Positions 8,142-13,644 of a stretch of 15,068 bases of DNA are shown here, in pieces. Positions within the stretch are counted from its first letter, which is position 1, and each line of letters begins with the position of its first letter. This DNA is from Acidobacteriaceae bacterium (GTDB taxonomy: Bacteria > Acidobacteriota > Terriglobia > Terriglobales > Acidobacteriaceae): assembly GCA_003167305.1 (NCBI GenBank), contig PMTP01000183.1, positions 9,522 through 24,589 of the forward strand, given 5' to 3'. Under the pieces are notes generated by a model. It ran no database searches, was not told the DNA's origin, and worked only from the letters and a program-made list of their open reading frames with translations. The translations under genes and the position numbers were made by a program.

Positions 8142-9227
8142 CTACTTCAGCAGCTTCTTCACCATCTCGCGCACCTTCGCGCCCATCTCCCGCGTTCCGA
8201 GTACGGTCAATCCCTCGGGGTTGGTGCGCGCCAGGTCCTGCGTGCGGAAGCCAGCCTCAAGCACCTTGCGCACAGCCTTCACAATCGCGTCGGCCTCGGC
8301 CTCCAGCGCGAAGGAGTGGCGCAGAAGCATGGCAGCGGTCAGGATGGTGGCCAGCGGATTGGCGATGTTCTTGTTGGCGTGCTTGGGCGCGGAGCCGTGA
8401 GCCGGCTCATACAAATTGATCTTGCCGCCGACGGTCCCGGAGGGCAACATGCCCAGTGAGCCGGTAATCACGGAAGCCTCGTCGGTGAGGATGTCGCCGA
8501 ATGTGTTCTCCACCACCACCACATCGAAATCGCGCGGACGCTTCATCAGGTGCATCGACATGGCGTCAACGAACTGGTGCTCCAGCGTCACATCGGGAAA
8601 CTCCTTGGCCACTTCGGTCACCGTGTCGCGCCAAAGCTGTGAGACCTCGAGCACATTGGCCTTGTCCACGCTTGTCACCAGCTTGCGGCGCTTTTGCGCC
8701 AACTGAAAAGATGTGCGGGCCACGCGCTCCACTTCGCCGCGGGTGTAGCGCATGGTGTTGAAGGCTTCGCCCTTTTCCTTATTCCACTCGCGCGGCTGAC
8801 CGTAATAGAGACCACCCAGCAGCTCGCGGACGAACATAATGTCAGTCCCGTCGATGATCTCCGGCCTGAGCGGGCTGTTAACCGTCAATTCCTTGAATGC
8901 GAAGACGGGGCGCAGATTGGCAAAGCCGCCCAGCGCGGCGCGCAATCCCAGCAGGCCGGCCTCGGGCCGTTTGCTTGTGGGGAGAGCATTGAATTTGTCG
9001 TCGCCCACCGCGCCTAAAAACACCGCTTCGGAATCGAGCGCGGCGGCAAGCGTCTTAGGCGGAAGGGGTGTGCCATCCTGTTCAATCGCTATGCCACCGA
9101 TGCGCTTATAGTCGAGTTGCAACGTGTGGCCGCCGGCCTGTGTTGCCTCTTGCAGTACCGCTATGCCCTGCTCCATGATTTCAGGGCCAATGCCGTCTCC
9201 GGGGGTTACGAGAACTTTCAGCTTCAT
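8142..9227 (-). CDS. leuB: 3-isopropylmalate dehydrogenase
   Basis: LeuB oxidatively decarboxylates 3-isopropylmalate with NAD+ to 2-ketoisocaproate. The 361-residue protein starts MKLKVLVTPGDGIGPEIM, the family N-terminus. Other signatures are FLGAVGD, LRPVFAFKEL, FVRELLGGLYYGQPRE, the K/D active-site stretch SVDKANVL, and the metal- and cofactor-binding ENTFGDILTDEAS followed by GSLGMLPSG and YEPAHGSAPKHANKNIANP. Length and order of motifs are normal. AAGGAG lies upstream of the ATG at 9225-9227. It follows leuA by 72 bp. Confidence 0.97.
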   Translation of the reverse strand: MKLKVLVTPGDGIGPEIMEQGIAVLQEATQAGGHTLQLDYKRIGGIAIEQDGTPLPPKTLAAALDSEAVFLGAVGDDKFNALPTSKRPEAGLLGLRAALGGFANLRPVFAFKELTVNSPLRPEIIDGTDIMFVRELLGGLYYGQPREWNKEKGEAFNTMRYTRGEVERVARTSFQLAQKRRKLVTSVDKANVLEVSQLWRDTVTEVAKEFPDVTLEHQFVDAMSMHLMKRPRDFDVVVVENTFGDILTDEASVITGSLGMLPSGTVGGKINLYEPAHGSAPKHANKNIANPLATILTAAMLLRHSFALEAEADAIVKAVRKVLEAGFRTQDLARTNPEGLTVLGTREMGAKVREMVKKLLK

Positions 9228-9299
9228 TCTTACTCTCCTTGTTCTTCGATTGTAGAGGGTTCTCCCGCTAGTCTGCCACTGCTTCAGGCTGGCGCTAAC

Positions 9300-10511
9300 T
9301 CAATCCAGTTCGGAGACCGGCTCGCGGCGCTTTTCGCGAATCTGATCGGGCAAAATGCCGACCAGGTCGTAGTCGTAGATGTTCTTCTTGCGGTCGGCCA
9401 GCGCCACAAAACGGTAGTAGGTGTGCTGCAGCTCATCGCGGGTCAGGGTATAGCCCAACTGCTCGAAGCGATTGCGCAGTGCCGCGCGCCCCGAGTGCTT
9501 GCCCAGCACCAGGTGATTGTGCGCCACGCCTACCAGCGTGGGGGTCATGATCTCGTAGCAGAGCGGGTTGGCCAGCATGCCGTGCTGGTGAATGCCGGAC
9601 TCGTGCGCGAAGGCGTTGTCGCCCACAATCGCCTTGTTCGGCGAGGGCCGGAAGGTGATGAGCTGGCCCAGCACCTGGCTGGCGGGGTAGAGCTGATTCA
9701 GATTGAGGCCGGTTTTTACGCCGTAGCGGTCACCACGCACGTAGAGCGCCGCGGCAATCTCTTCCAGAGCCGCGTTGCCGGCCCGCTCGCCGATGCCGTT
9801 GATGGTGCACTCCACCTGCCGCGCGCCATTCTGGATGGCCGCCAGCGAATTGGCCACGGCAAGTCCCAGGTCGTCGTGGCAGTGCGAGGAGAGAATAATT
9901 CCCTGGGCATCGATGGCCGGCACGCGCTTGCGCACCTCGCGGAACATCTGCCCATACTCCTCTGGCGTCGTGTAGCCCACCGTGTCGGGCATATTGATCG
10001 TTGTCGCGCCGGCCTCGATGGCGATGCGCACCATCTCCACCAGAAAATTGAGCTCCGAGCGCGTTGCGTCCTCGGGCGAAAACTCCACGTCGTCCACCAG
10101 CGAGCGCGCCAGCCGCACCGACTCGCCGGTAAGGTCAAGCGCCTCGGCGCGGCTGATCTTCAGCTTGTACTCCAGATGCAGGTCGCTCGAAGCCAGGAAG
10201 ACGTGGATGCGGGCGCGGTCGGCGAATTGCAGCGCGCGCGCGGCCATCTCGATGTCTTCCTTTTTTGCTCGCGCCAGCGAGGCGATACGCGGCTTGTGAA
10301 TGGCCTGCGTGATGGTGGCGATGGCCGCGAAGTCGCCCTCTGAGGCCATCGCGAAGCCGGCCTCGACGATGTCCACGCCCAGATCTTCAAGGGCGTGCGC
10401 CATGGTCAGCTTTTCCTGCGTCGTCATGCTGCATCCGGGCGATTGTTCGCCATCGCGCAGCGTGGTGTCGAAGAAGTAAACGTGATTTGCGGGCTTTTGT
10501 GTCTCTGCCAA
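9300..10511 (-). CDS. leuA: 2-isopropylmalate synthase lacking the C-terminal allosteric domain
   Basis: LeuA condenses acetyl-CoA with 2-ketoisovalerate, the committed step to leucine. The catalytic TIM barrel is complete: FDTTLRDGEQSPGCSM at the N-terminus (metal and substrate site), GVDIVEAGFAMAS, ATTINMPDTVGY, SSHCHDDLGLAVANSLA (metal-binding His pair) and NGIGERAGNAALEE, then the linker signature AHESGIHQHGML and LGKHSGRAAL. The protein stops after YDYDLVGILPDQ, where E. coli-type enzymes continue with about 120 residues of leucine-binding domain. I chose the TTG start at 10511 (403 residues) because AAGAGG lies 7 nt upstream; an upstream TTG at 10565 is possible. Homocitrate or citramalate synthase activity is less likely given the leuBCD neighbours. 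Confidence 0.92.
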   Translation of the reverse strand: MAETQKPANHVYFFDTTLRDGEQSPGCSMTTQEKLTMAHALEDLGVDIVEAGFAMASEGDFAAIATITQAIHKPRIASLARAKKEDIEMAARALQFADRARIHVFLASSDLHLEYKLKISRAEALDLTGESVRLARSLVDDVEFSPEDATRSELNFLVEMVRIAIEAGATTINMPDTVGYTTPEEYGQMFREVRKRVPAIDAQGIILSSHCHDDLGLAVANSLAAIQNGARQVECTINGIGERAGNAALEEIAAALYVRGDRYGVKTGLNLNQLYPASQVLGQLITFRPSPNKAIVGDNAFAHESGIHQHGMLANPLCYEIMTPTLVGVAHNHLVLGKHSGRAALRNRFEQLGYTLTRDELQHTYYRFVALADRKKNIYDYDLVGILPDQIREKRREPVSELD

Positions 10512-10576
10512 AGGAGCGCCTCTTGTGATTGTTCCCAGTCTCTCGCATCCTGCGGCATAACGCAAAGTTATTATTC

Positions 10577-10605
10577 TTGGAGAAGCGATTAGAAATGCTT
10601 ATAAT
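10577..10605 (+). promoter_or_regulatory. Candidate promoter for the LysR-type regulator gene
   Basis: A perfect TATAAT (10600-10605) is preceded at exactly 17 nt by TTGGAG (10577-10582; TTG conserved). It would give a leader of about 100 nt before the ATG at 10713, and that leader contains the repeat array at 10610-10697. Confidence 0.5.
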
Positions 10606-10606
10606 C
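10587..10606. promoter_or_regulatory. Dyad GATTA-N10-TAATC, candidate LysR-type binding site
   Basis: GATTA (10587-10591) and TAATC (10602-10606) are reverse complements around 10 nt, giving the T-N12-A type symmetry seen in many LysR-regulator sites. It overlaps the -10 box of the candidate lysR promoter and lies 76 bp upstream of the leuA start on the other strand. This suits both autoregulation and control of leuA. Confidence 0.45.
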
Positions 10607-10609
10607 AAA

Positions 10610-10697
10610 GCAAGTCAGCGCGACTGCGCCGCGAGCCAGTCAACAAGTCATCCGCGGATCAAAGATGACTTGCTGACTTGCTGACTCGCTGACTTGC
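10610..10697. repeat. TGACTTGC tandem array with inverted copies in the regulator leader
   Basis: Four consecutive 8-bp units occupy 10666-10697: TGACTTGC three times and TGACTCGC once (third position). Inverted copies lie upstream. GCAAGTCAGCG (10610-10620) is the exact reverse complement of CGCTGACTTGC (10687-10697). AGTCAACAAGTCATC (10638-10652) pairs with 10664-10678 over 15 positions with one mismatch. The leader RNA should therefore be strongly folded. Confidence 0.75.
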
Positions 10698-10712
10698 TGC
10701 ACTGGAGCTTTC

Positions 10713-11636
10713 ATGGAATTGCATCAGCTCGAAACCTTTCTCGCCGTCGCCGAGGAGCGCAGCTTCTCCCGCGCGGCCGTGCGCCTGCATCGCACCCAGC
10801 CGGCGGTCAGCCAGGTGATCCGCAAACTGGAAGCCGCAGTGGGCGAGACGCTCTTCGACCGCGCCGCCCGCGACGGCTCGCTGACCGCATCTGGAGTGCT
10901 GTTGCGCGACTATGCGCTGCGATTGCTGGCCCTGCGCCGCGAAGCCTCCAGTGCATTAGGTGAGTTGAAGAGCCTGGAGAGCGGACGCCTGCAACTGGCG
11001 GCCAACGAGTACACCTGCATGTATCTGCTGCCCGCCATCGACCGCTATCGGCGCGAGTTTCCCCACATCACCGTTGCCGTGCATCGCATGTTGGCCTCGC
11101 GCATCCCCGATGAACTGAACCTGCGCACCTTCGAGCTGGGCATGCTCTCCTTCCGCCCCGATCCAGCGCGCTTTCGCAGCATCGCGGTCTATGCCGACAC
11201 CCTCGCCTTCATCGTCAGTCCCAGCCACCCGCTGGCCGGGGCAAAGCGCGTCTCCATCAGCCAGCTGGGCGAGGAGACCTTCATCGCGCACAACGTTGCC
11301 TCGCCGCTGCGCCGCAAGGTGATCGAGGCCTTTCAGCGCCACCGCACGCCGCTGAATATGGGCATCGAGCTGCCCACCATCGAGGCCATCAAGCGCTTTG
11401 TGGCCATGGGCAACGGTGTCGCGCTGGTGCCTCACCTGACTGTGGCCCGGGAGCTGAAGAGCGGCGACCTGGTGCGCATTCCCGTGGAGGACCTGGAGGC
11501 CCGGCGCATCCTGCGGCTGGTCCATCGCCGCCAGGCCACGCTCTCCTATGCCGCGCGCGCCTTTTTGCGCACCATCAAGACGCTGGCCCAGGAGCAGGGT
11601 CCGCCCTTCTACTACCAGGTGGAACGCGCCGGCTGA
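10713..11636 (+). CDS. LysR-family transcriptional regulator
   Basis: This 307-residue DNA-binding regulator has an N-terminal winged helix-turn-helix (residues 1-60; LETFLAVAEERSFSRAAVRL, then RTQPAVSQVIRKLE and GETLFDR). A linker helix and a periplasmic-binding-like effector domain follow (about 88-297), with the typical LPAIDRYRREFPHI and AIKRFVAMGNGVALVPH segments. GGAG lies 5 nt ahead of the ATG. It is divergent from leuA with about 200 bp between starts, the classical arrangement of LysR regulators with their targets, so control of the leu-ilv cluster is likely but inferred. The effector cannot be read from sequence. It is not obviously LeuO or IlvY. The high GC content matches the biosynthetic genes. 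Confidence 0.92.
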   Translation: MELHQLETFLAVAEERSFSRAAVRLHRTQPAVSQVIRKLEAAVGETLFDRAARDGSLTASGVLLRDYALRLLALRREASSALGELKSLESGRLQLAANEYTCMYLLPAIDRYRREFPHITVAVHRMLASRIPDELNLRTFELGMLSFRPDPARFRSIAVYADTLAFIVSPSHPLAGAKRVSISQLGEETFIAHNVASPLRRKVIEAFQRHRTPLNMGIELPTIEAIKRFVAMGNGVALVPHLTVARELKSGDLVRIPVEDLEARRILRLVHRRQATLSYAARAFLRTIKTLAQEQGPPFYYQVERAG

Positions 11637-11680
11637 ACGACGCACAAAGATGGTGAAGTACTGATAGCTGGTTCGAGGTA

Positions 11681-11708
11681 TCCCAAGTCCGAGAATCCGG
11701 ACGTGGGG
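11681..11708 (+). terminator. Weak hairpin downstream of the LysR-type gene
   Basis: CCCAAGTCCG (11682-11691) pairs with CGGACGTGGG (11698-11707) with one mismatch around a 6-nt loop, about 45 nt after the regulator's stop. No T-run follows, so termination is uncertain. The rest of 11709-11886 shows no gene that I can support. Confidence 0.3.
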
Positions 11709-11886
11709 CTTCCAAATTTGATTGATTCACCTCAATGGGGACCTGCGCCACCGGCCCACCCAGATTTAAGGGTTAGTTCTGTGCCACCCGTGCTCAAGAG
11801 AAAAATGGAAGGGGTGTATTGCATTATCCTGCGCCTTTTGCTAATCTCACAATGGGTAGTCAAGAGGGAAACGGATGATTTAAGGG

Positions 11887-12031
11887 GACACCGGCAGGAG
11901 TCGAACCTGCGACCCCCAGATTAGAATCTGGCGCTCTCTAGGCTGTCTCGACCCGAACTTTGGCATCCCCGGGAAGGAAACTGCCGCAGTAAGGGAGAAC
12001 ACGGGAACCGCTCCGTCTGAGCTACGGGGTC
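11887..12031 (-). tRNA. tRNA-Arg(UCU)-like gene with an interrupted D loop, probable pseudogene
   Basis: Both ends of a tRNA are present. The 5' acceptor strand GACCCCG (12025-12031) pairs at six of seven positions with CGGTGTC (11887-11893). TA and D-stem GCTC follow the first. The second is preceded by a perfect T arm (GCAGG-TTCGACT-CCTGC), a 5-nt variable loop GGGTC, and an anticodon stem CCAGA/TCTGG. The anticodon read is TCT (11923-11925) after T33 and before AA. Two defects are visible. The anticodon loop has 6 nt, lacking position 32. About 71 nt (11941-12011) are inserted between GGA and TAGAGAGC of the D loop; without them the molecule would be 74 nt. GAGCG occurs on both sides of the insert. 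No CCA is encoded. No intron type known to me in bacteria is this small and in the D loop, so I favour a disrupted gene. Confidence 0.6.
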
Positions 12032-12099
12032 TTGCCCTCGTTACAGAATAGCAGCAGAAGTGTGTGGGCGCAACAAGGTTTTGAAGTTTGGAGGGTGCG

Positions 12100-12243
12100 A
12101 TGAGCCGCAAAGAGTTCTTGAAATTCAAGGCCGCCGCCGAAAAGATTGAGCGCGAGTGCAACACCCCCGAAAAAGCCGGGCAGTTTCTTATCAAGATTGG
12201 TTATCTGAATCCAGACGGTCAAGTGGCCGAAAAATACCGGTAA
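12100..12243 (+). CDS. Small 47-residue protein, candidate antitoxin of the following gene
   Basis: This short gene begins MSRKEFLKFKAAAEKIEREC and ends NPDGQVAEKYR. GGAGG lies 5 nt upstream of the ATG, an excellent ribosome binding site. The middle NTPEKAGQFLIKIGYL is helical and basic-acidic in character. No DNA-binding motif is evident. The last 12 residues (LNPDGQVAEKYR) resemble the ends of many small proteins that, as I recall, precede similar toxin-like genes ('...G(I/Y)...DG.L...YR'); this memory is not a database result. The next gene starts only 10 nt after its stop, in another frame, so the two are almost certainly co-translated. It could be an antitoxin, but no toxicity is shown by sequence. 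Confidence 0.7.
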   Translation: MSRKEFLKFKAAAEKIERECNTPEKAGQFLIKIGYLNPDGQVAEKYR

Positions 12244-12253
12244 GCGGTGCCTC

Positions 12254-12898
12254 TTGCCTTTAGTTCTTGCCTATCACGGATGCGATCTCAAAACCGCCCA
12301 GGAACTTCTGGGCGGTTCGCCGTTTCTGCCCAGCAAAAAAGATTATGACTGGCTTGGAGCCGGTATATACTTCTGGGAAAACGATGTGGTTCGCGCCTAT
12401 CAGTGGGCAACCGAAGCTCGGCGGAGCTTCGAACATCCTTCGGTTGTAGGCGCGGTGATTGAATTGGGCAACTGTCTAGACCTGACGACGCAGTCCGGAA
12501 TCGACGCCGTGAGGCTTGCGTATAAGGTTTTCATCGGAATGGTTAGCATGCTTGGGGATACTCTACCTGAGAACGTGGATCCTGTCAGAGGGGCGAGTGG
12601 CGACAAAGCCATGAGACGATTGGATTGCGCTGTAATGAACTGCTTGTTTGAGACGCAACAAACCGTGCAAGATTTGGACCCAGTAAGCCAACAATTTGGC
12701 ACACACCCTTACACCACAGTCAGAGCGTTATTTCCGGAGGGAACTAAACTCTATCCTGGCGCGGGCTTTTGGGACAAGACACATATTCAGATTTGCGTTC
12801 GAGAGCCTGAGCAGATTCTCGGCGTCTTTCGTATACCGGAGTGGCAGAGAATCGAACTCGAATTACCTAGCTTGTACTCAGCCGACAGTGAACTGTGA
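12254..12898 (+). CDS. Putative ADP-ribosyltransferase-like (PARP-fold) protein, possible toxin
   Basis: This 214-residue protein starts at TTG (12254), the first usable start after the 47-codon gene; its own ribosome binding site is weak, implying coupling. Motifs recall the ART/PARP fold. VLAYHGCD (His 8) is like the first NAD-binding strand. WLGAGIYFWEND (Tyr 39) is like the 'G.G.YF' motif. A C-terminal strand, THIQICVREPEQILGVFRI (residues 176-194), is laid out like the last PARP strands ('..Y.V....Q....Y.I'). The third-position glutamate of H-Y-E enzymes is not evident there; Glu 184 and Glu 186 are nearby candidates. Activity is therefore uncertain, and a non-catalytic or variant ART is possible. 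Lower GC than the leu-ilv genes and position beside a broken tRNA suggest horizontal acquisition. I do not recognise an established name. Confidence 0.6.
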   Translation: MPLVLAYHGCDLKTAQELLGGSPFLPSKKDYDWLGAGIYFWENDVVRAYQWATEARRSFEHPSVVGAVIELGNCLDLTTQSGIDAVRLAYKVFIGMVSMLGDTLPENVDPVRGASGDKAMRRLDCAVMNCLFETQQTVQDLDPVSQQFGTHPYTTVRALFPEGTKLYPGAGFWDKTHIQICVREPEQILGVFRIPEWQRIELELPSLYSADSEL

Positions 12899-12937
12899 AC
12901 AGAATTAGCACACTGGTCTTCTTTTCATATCACGAAA

Positions 12938-13036
12938 TCATTCGATATCCACCCACACAAATGTTCGCTGGTCATCTCTCCATTCAGCTTTCTGTTCCTT
13001 TTCAATAGTGAAGGTTTCCTGTGGAATGGATTTAAC
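12938..13036 (-). other. Open in-frame tail after the stop of the coiled-coil gene
   Basis: Immediately after the TAA at 13037-13039, in the same frame, 32 codons stay open to a TGA at 12938-12940 and read like protein (IPQETFTIEKEQKAEWRDDQ, then TFVWVDIE). There is no start codon in it, so it is not a separate gene. It is best explained as the former C-terminus of the upstream protein cut off by a recent nonsense change, or by rare stop read-through. Chance openness over 32 codons cannot be excluded. Confidence 0.4.
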
Positions 13037-13585
13037 TTATAGAGGAAAAACTGGTGAACAGCCACTATTAATAAACTCGCTCAAATCGGTTAGATTTAAG
13101 AAATACTTCTCTTTCTCATCATCTTTCCAAATCATTCCGTGAATTGGCCTATAATCTTGACCAGTTCTTTGCTCCGGTGTAAAAGCGAGTGCAGCATAGG
13201 CAGCATGCCAACCGTGTTCTTGCACTTTTGCAAGCTGCTCCGCACTAGATTTATCCAACACTTTACCGATGTGCTCGTGAAATTCACAGTCCGAGAGGAA
13301 TTCTCGTGCTTCTTCGAGATTCATTCCGTGTTTCGCTCCCCAAGCTAGAATACGATTACTATCTCTATGGTGAGGATAACCGTTTTTAGCAAAAAACATT
13401 TCATATTCACATAGCTCTTCTACTTCTTCACGTATCTCTTTTGCTTCTTCCAGTAATTCTTCTGCTTCCAACCTTTCTTTTTCACATTTAGCCTCGGACT
13501 GCTCAGACTTGATGGAATTTCTTTTCATTAAAGCCAAAAAAATCAAGAGCAGAATAATGGTTATTACTACCTGCAAAAATGTCAT
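13037..13585 (-). CDS. Hypothetical membrane-anchored coiled-coil protein
   Basis: I do not recognise this 182-residue protein. It has one N-terminal transmembrane segment (residues 4-20, LQVVITIILLLIFLALM). A highly charged, probably coiled-coil helix follows (about 25-62, rich in Glu/Lys/Leu). A C-terminal half contains GYPHHRDSNRILAWG, HEHIGKVL and QDYRPIHGMIWKDDEKEK. The short N-terminus before the helix and the KR after it suggest an N-out, C-in anchor. AAGGAG lies 7 nt before the ATG. The coding region is clearly AT-richer than its neighbours, and it sits 59 bp after the M2 peptidase gene on the same strand. The frame stays open after its stop (see 12938-13036), so it may be a truncated form of a longer protein. 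The remaining intergenic bases hold nothing else I can support. Confidence 0.7.
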   Translation of the reverse strand: MTFLQVVITIILLLIFLALMKRNSIKSEQSEAKCEKERLEAEELLEEAKEIREEVEELCEYEMFFAKNGYPHHRDSNRILAWGAKHGMNLEEAREFLSDCEFHEHIGKVLDKSSAEQLAKVQEHGWHAAYAALAFTPEQRTGQDYRPIHGMIWKDDEKEKYFLNLTDLSEFINSGCSPVFPL

Positions 13586-13644
13586 ATCAAATCTCCTTGT
13601 CGATTTCCATGTCTCGATTGGGAGACCTGGGAATCCAGAAAAAA

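Noticed and set aside
9117..10343. Long open frame (408 codons) on the plus strand opposite leuA
   Set aside because: It is the antisense shadow of a GC-rich gene; its translation is low-complexity Ala/Arg/His-rich sequence with no family signature, while the minus strand encodes a complete LeuA barrel.
10512..10713. Leader peptide or T-box attenuator upstream of leuA
   Set aside because: No run of Leu/Val/Ile codons, no T-box sequence and no terminator before leuA were found; the repeats here belong to the divergent regulator leader.
11703..11924. Plus-strand frame ending GHRQESNLRPPD
   Set aside because: That ending is the well-known spurious translation of the antisense strand of a tRNA 3' half.
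11941..12011. Group I intron in the tRNA
   Set aside because: The insert is only about 71 nt and lies in the D loop rather than the anticodon arm; group I introns are several times longer and no catalytic-core elements are visible.
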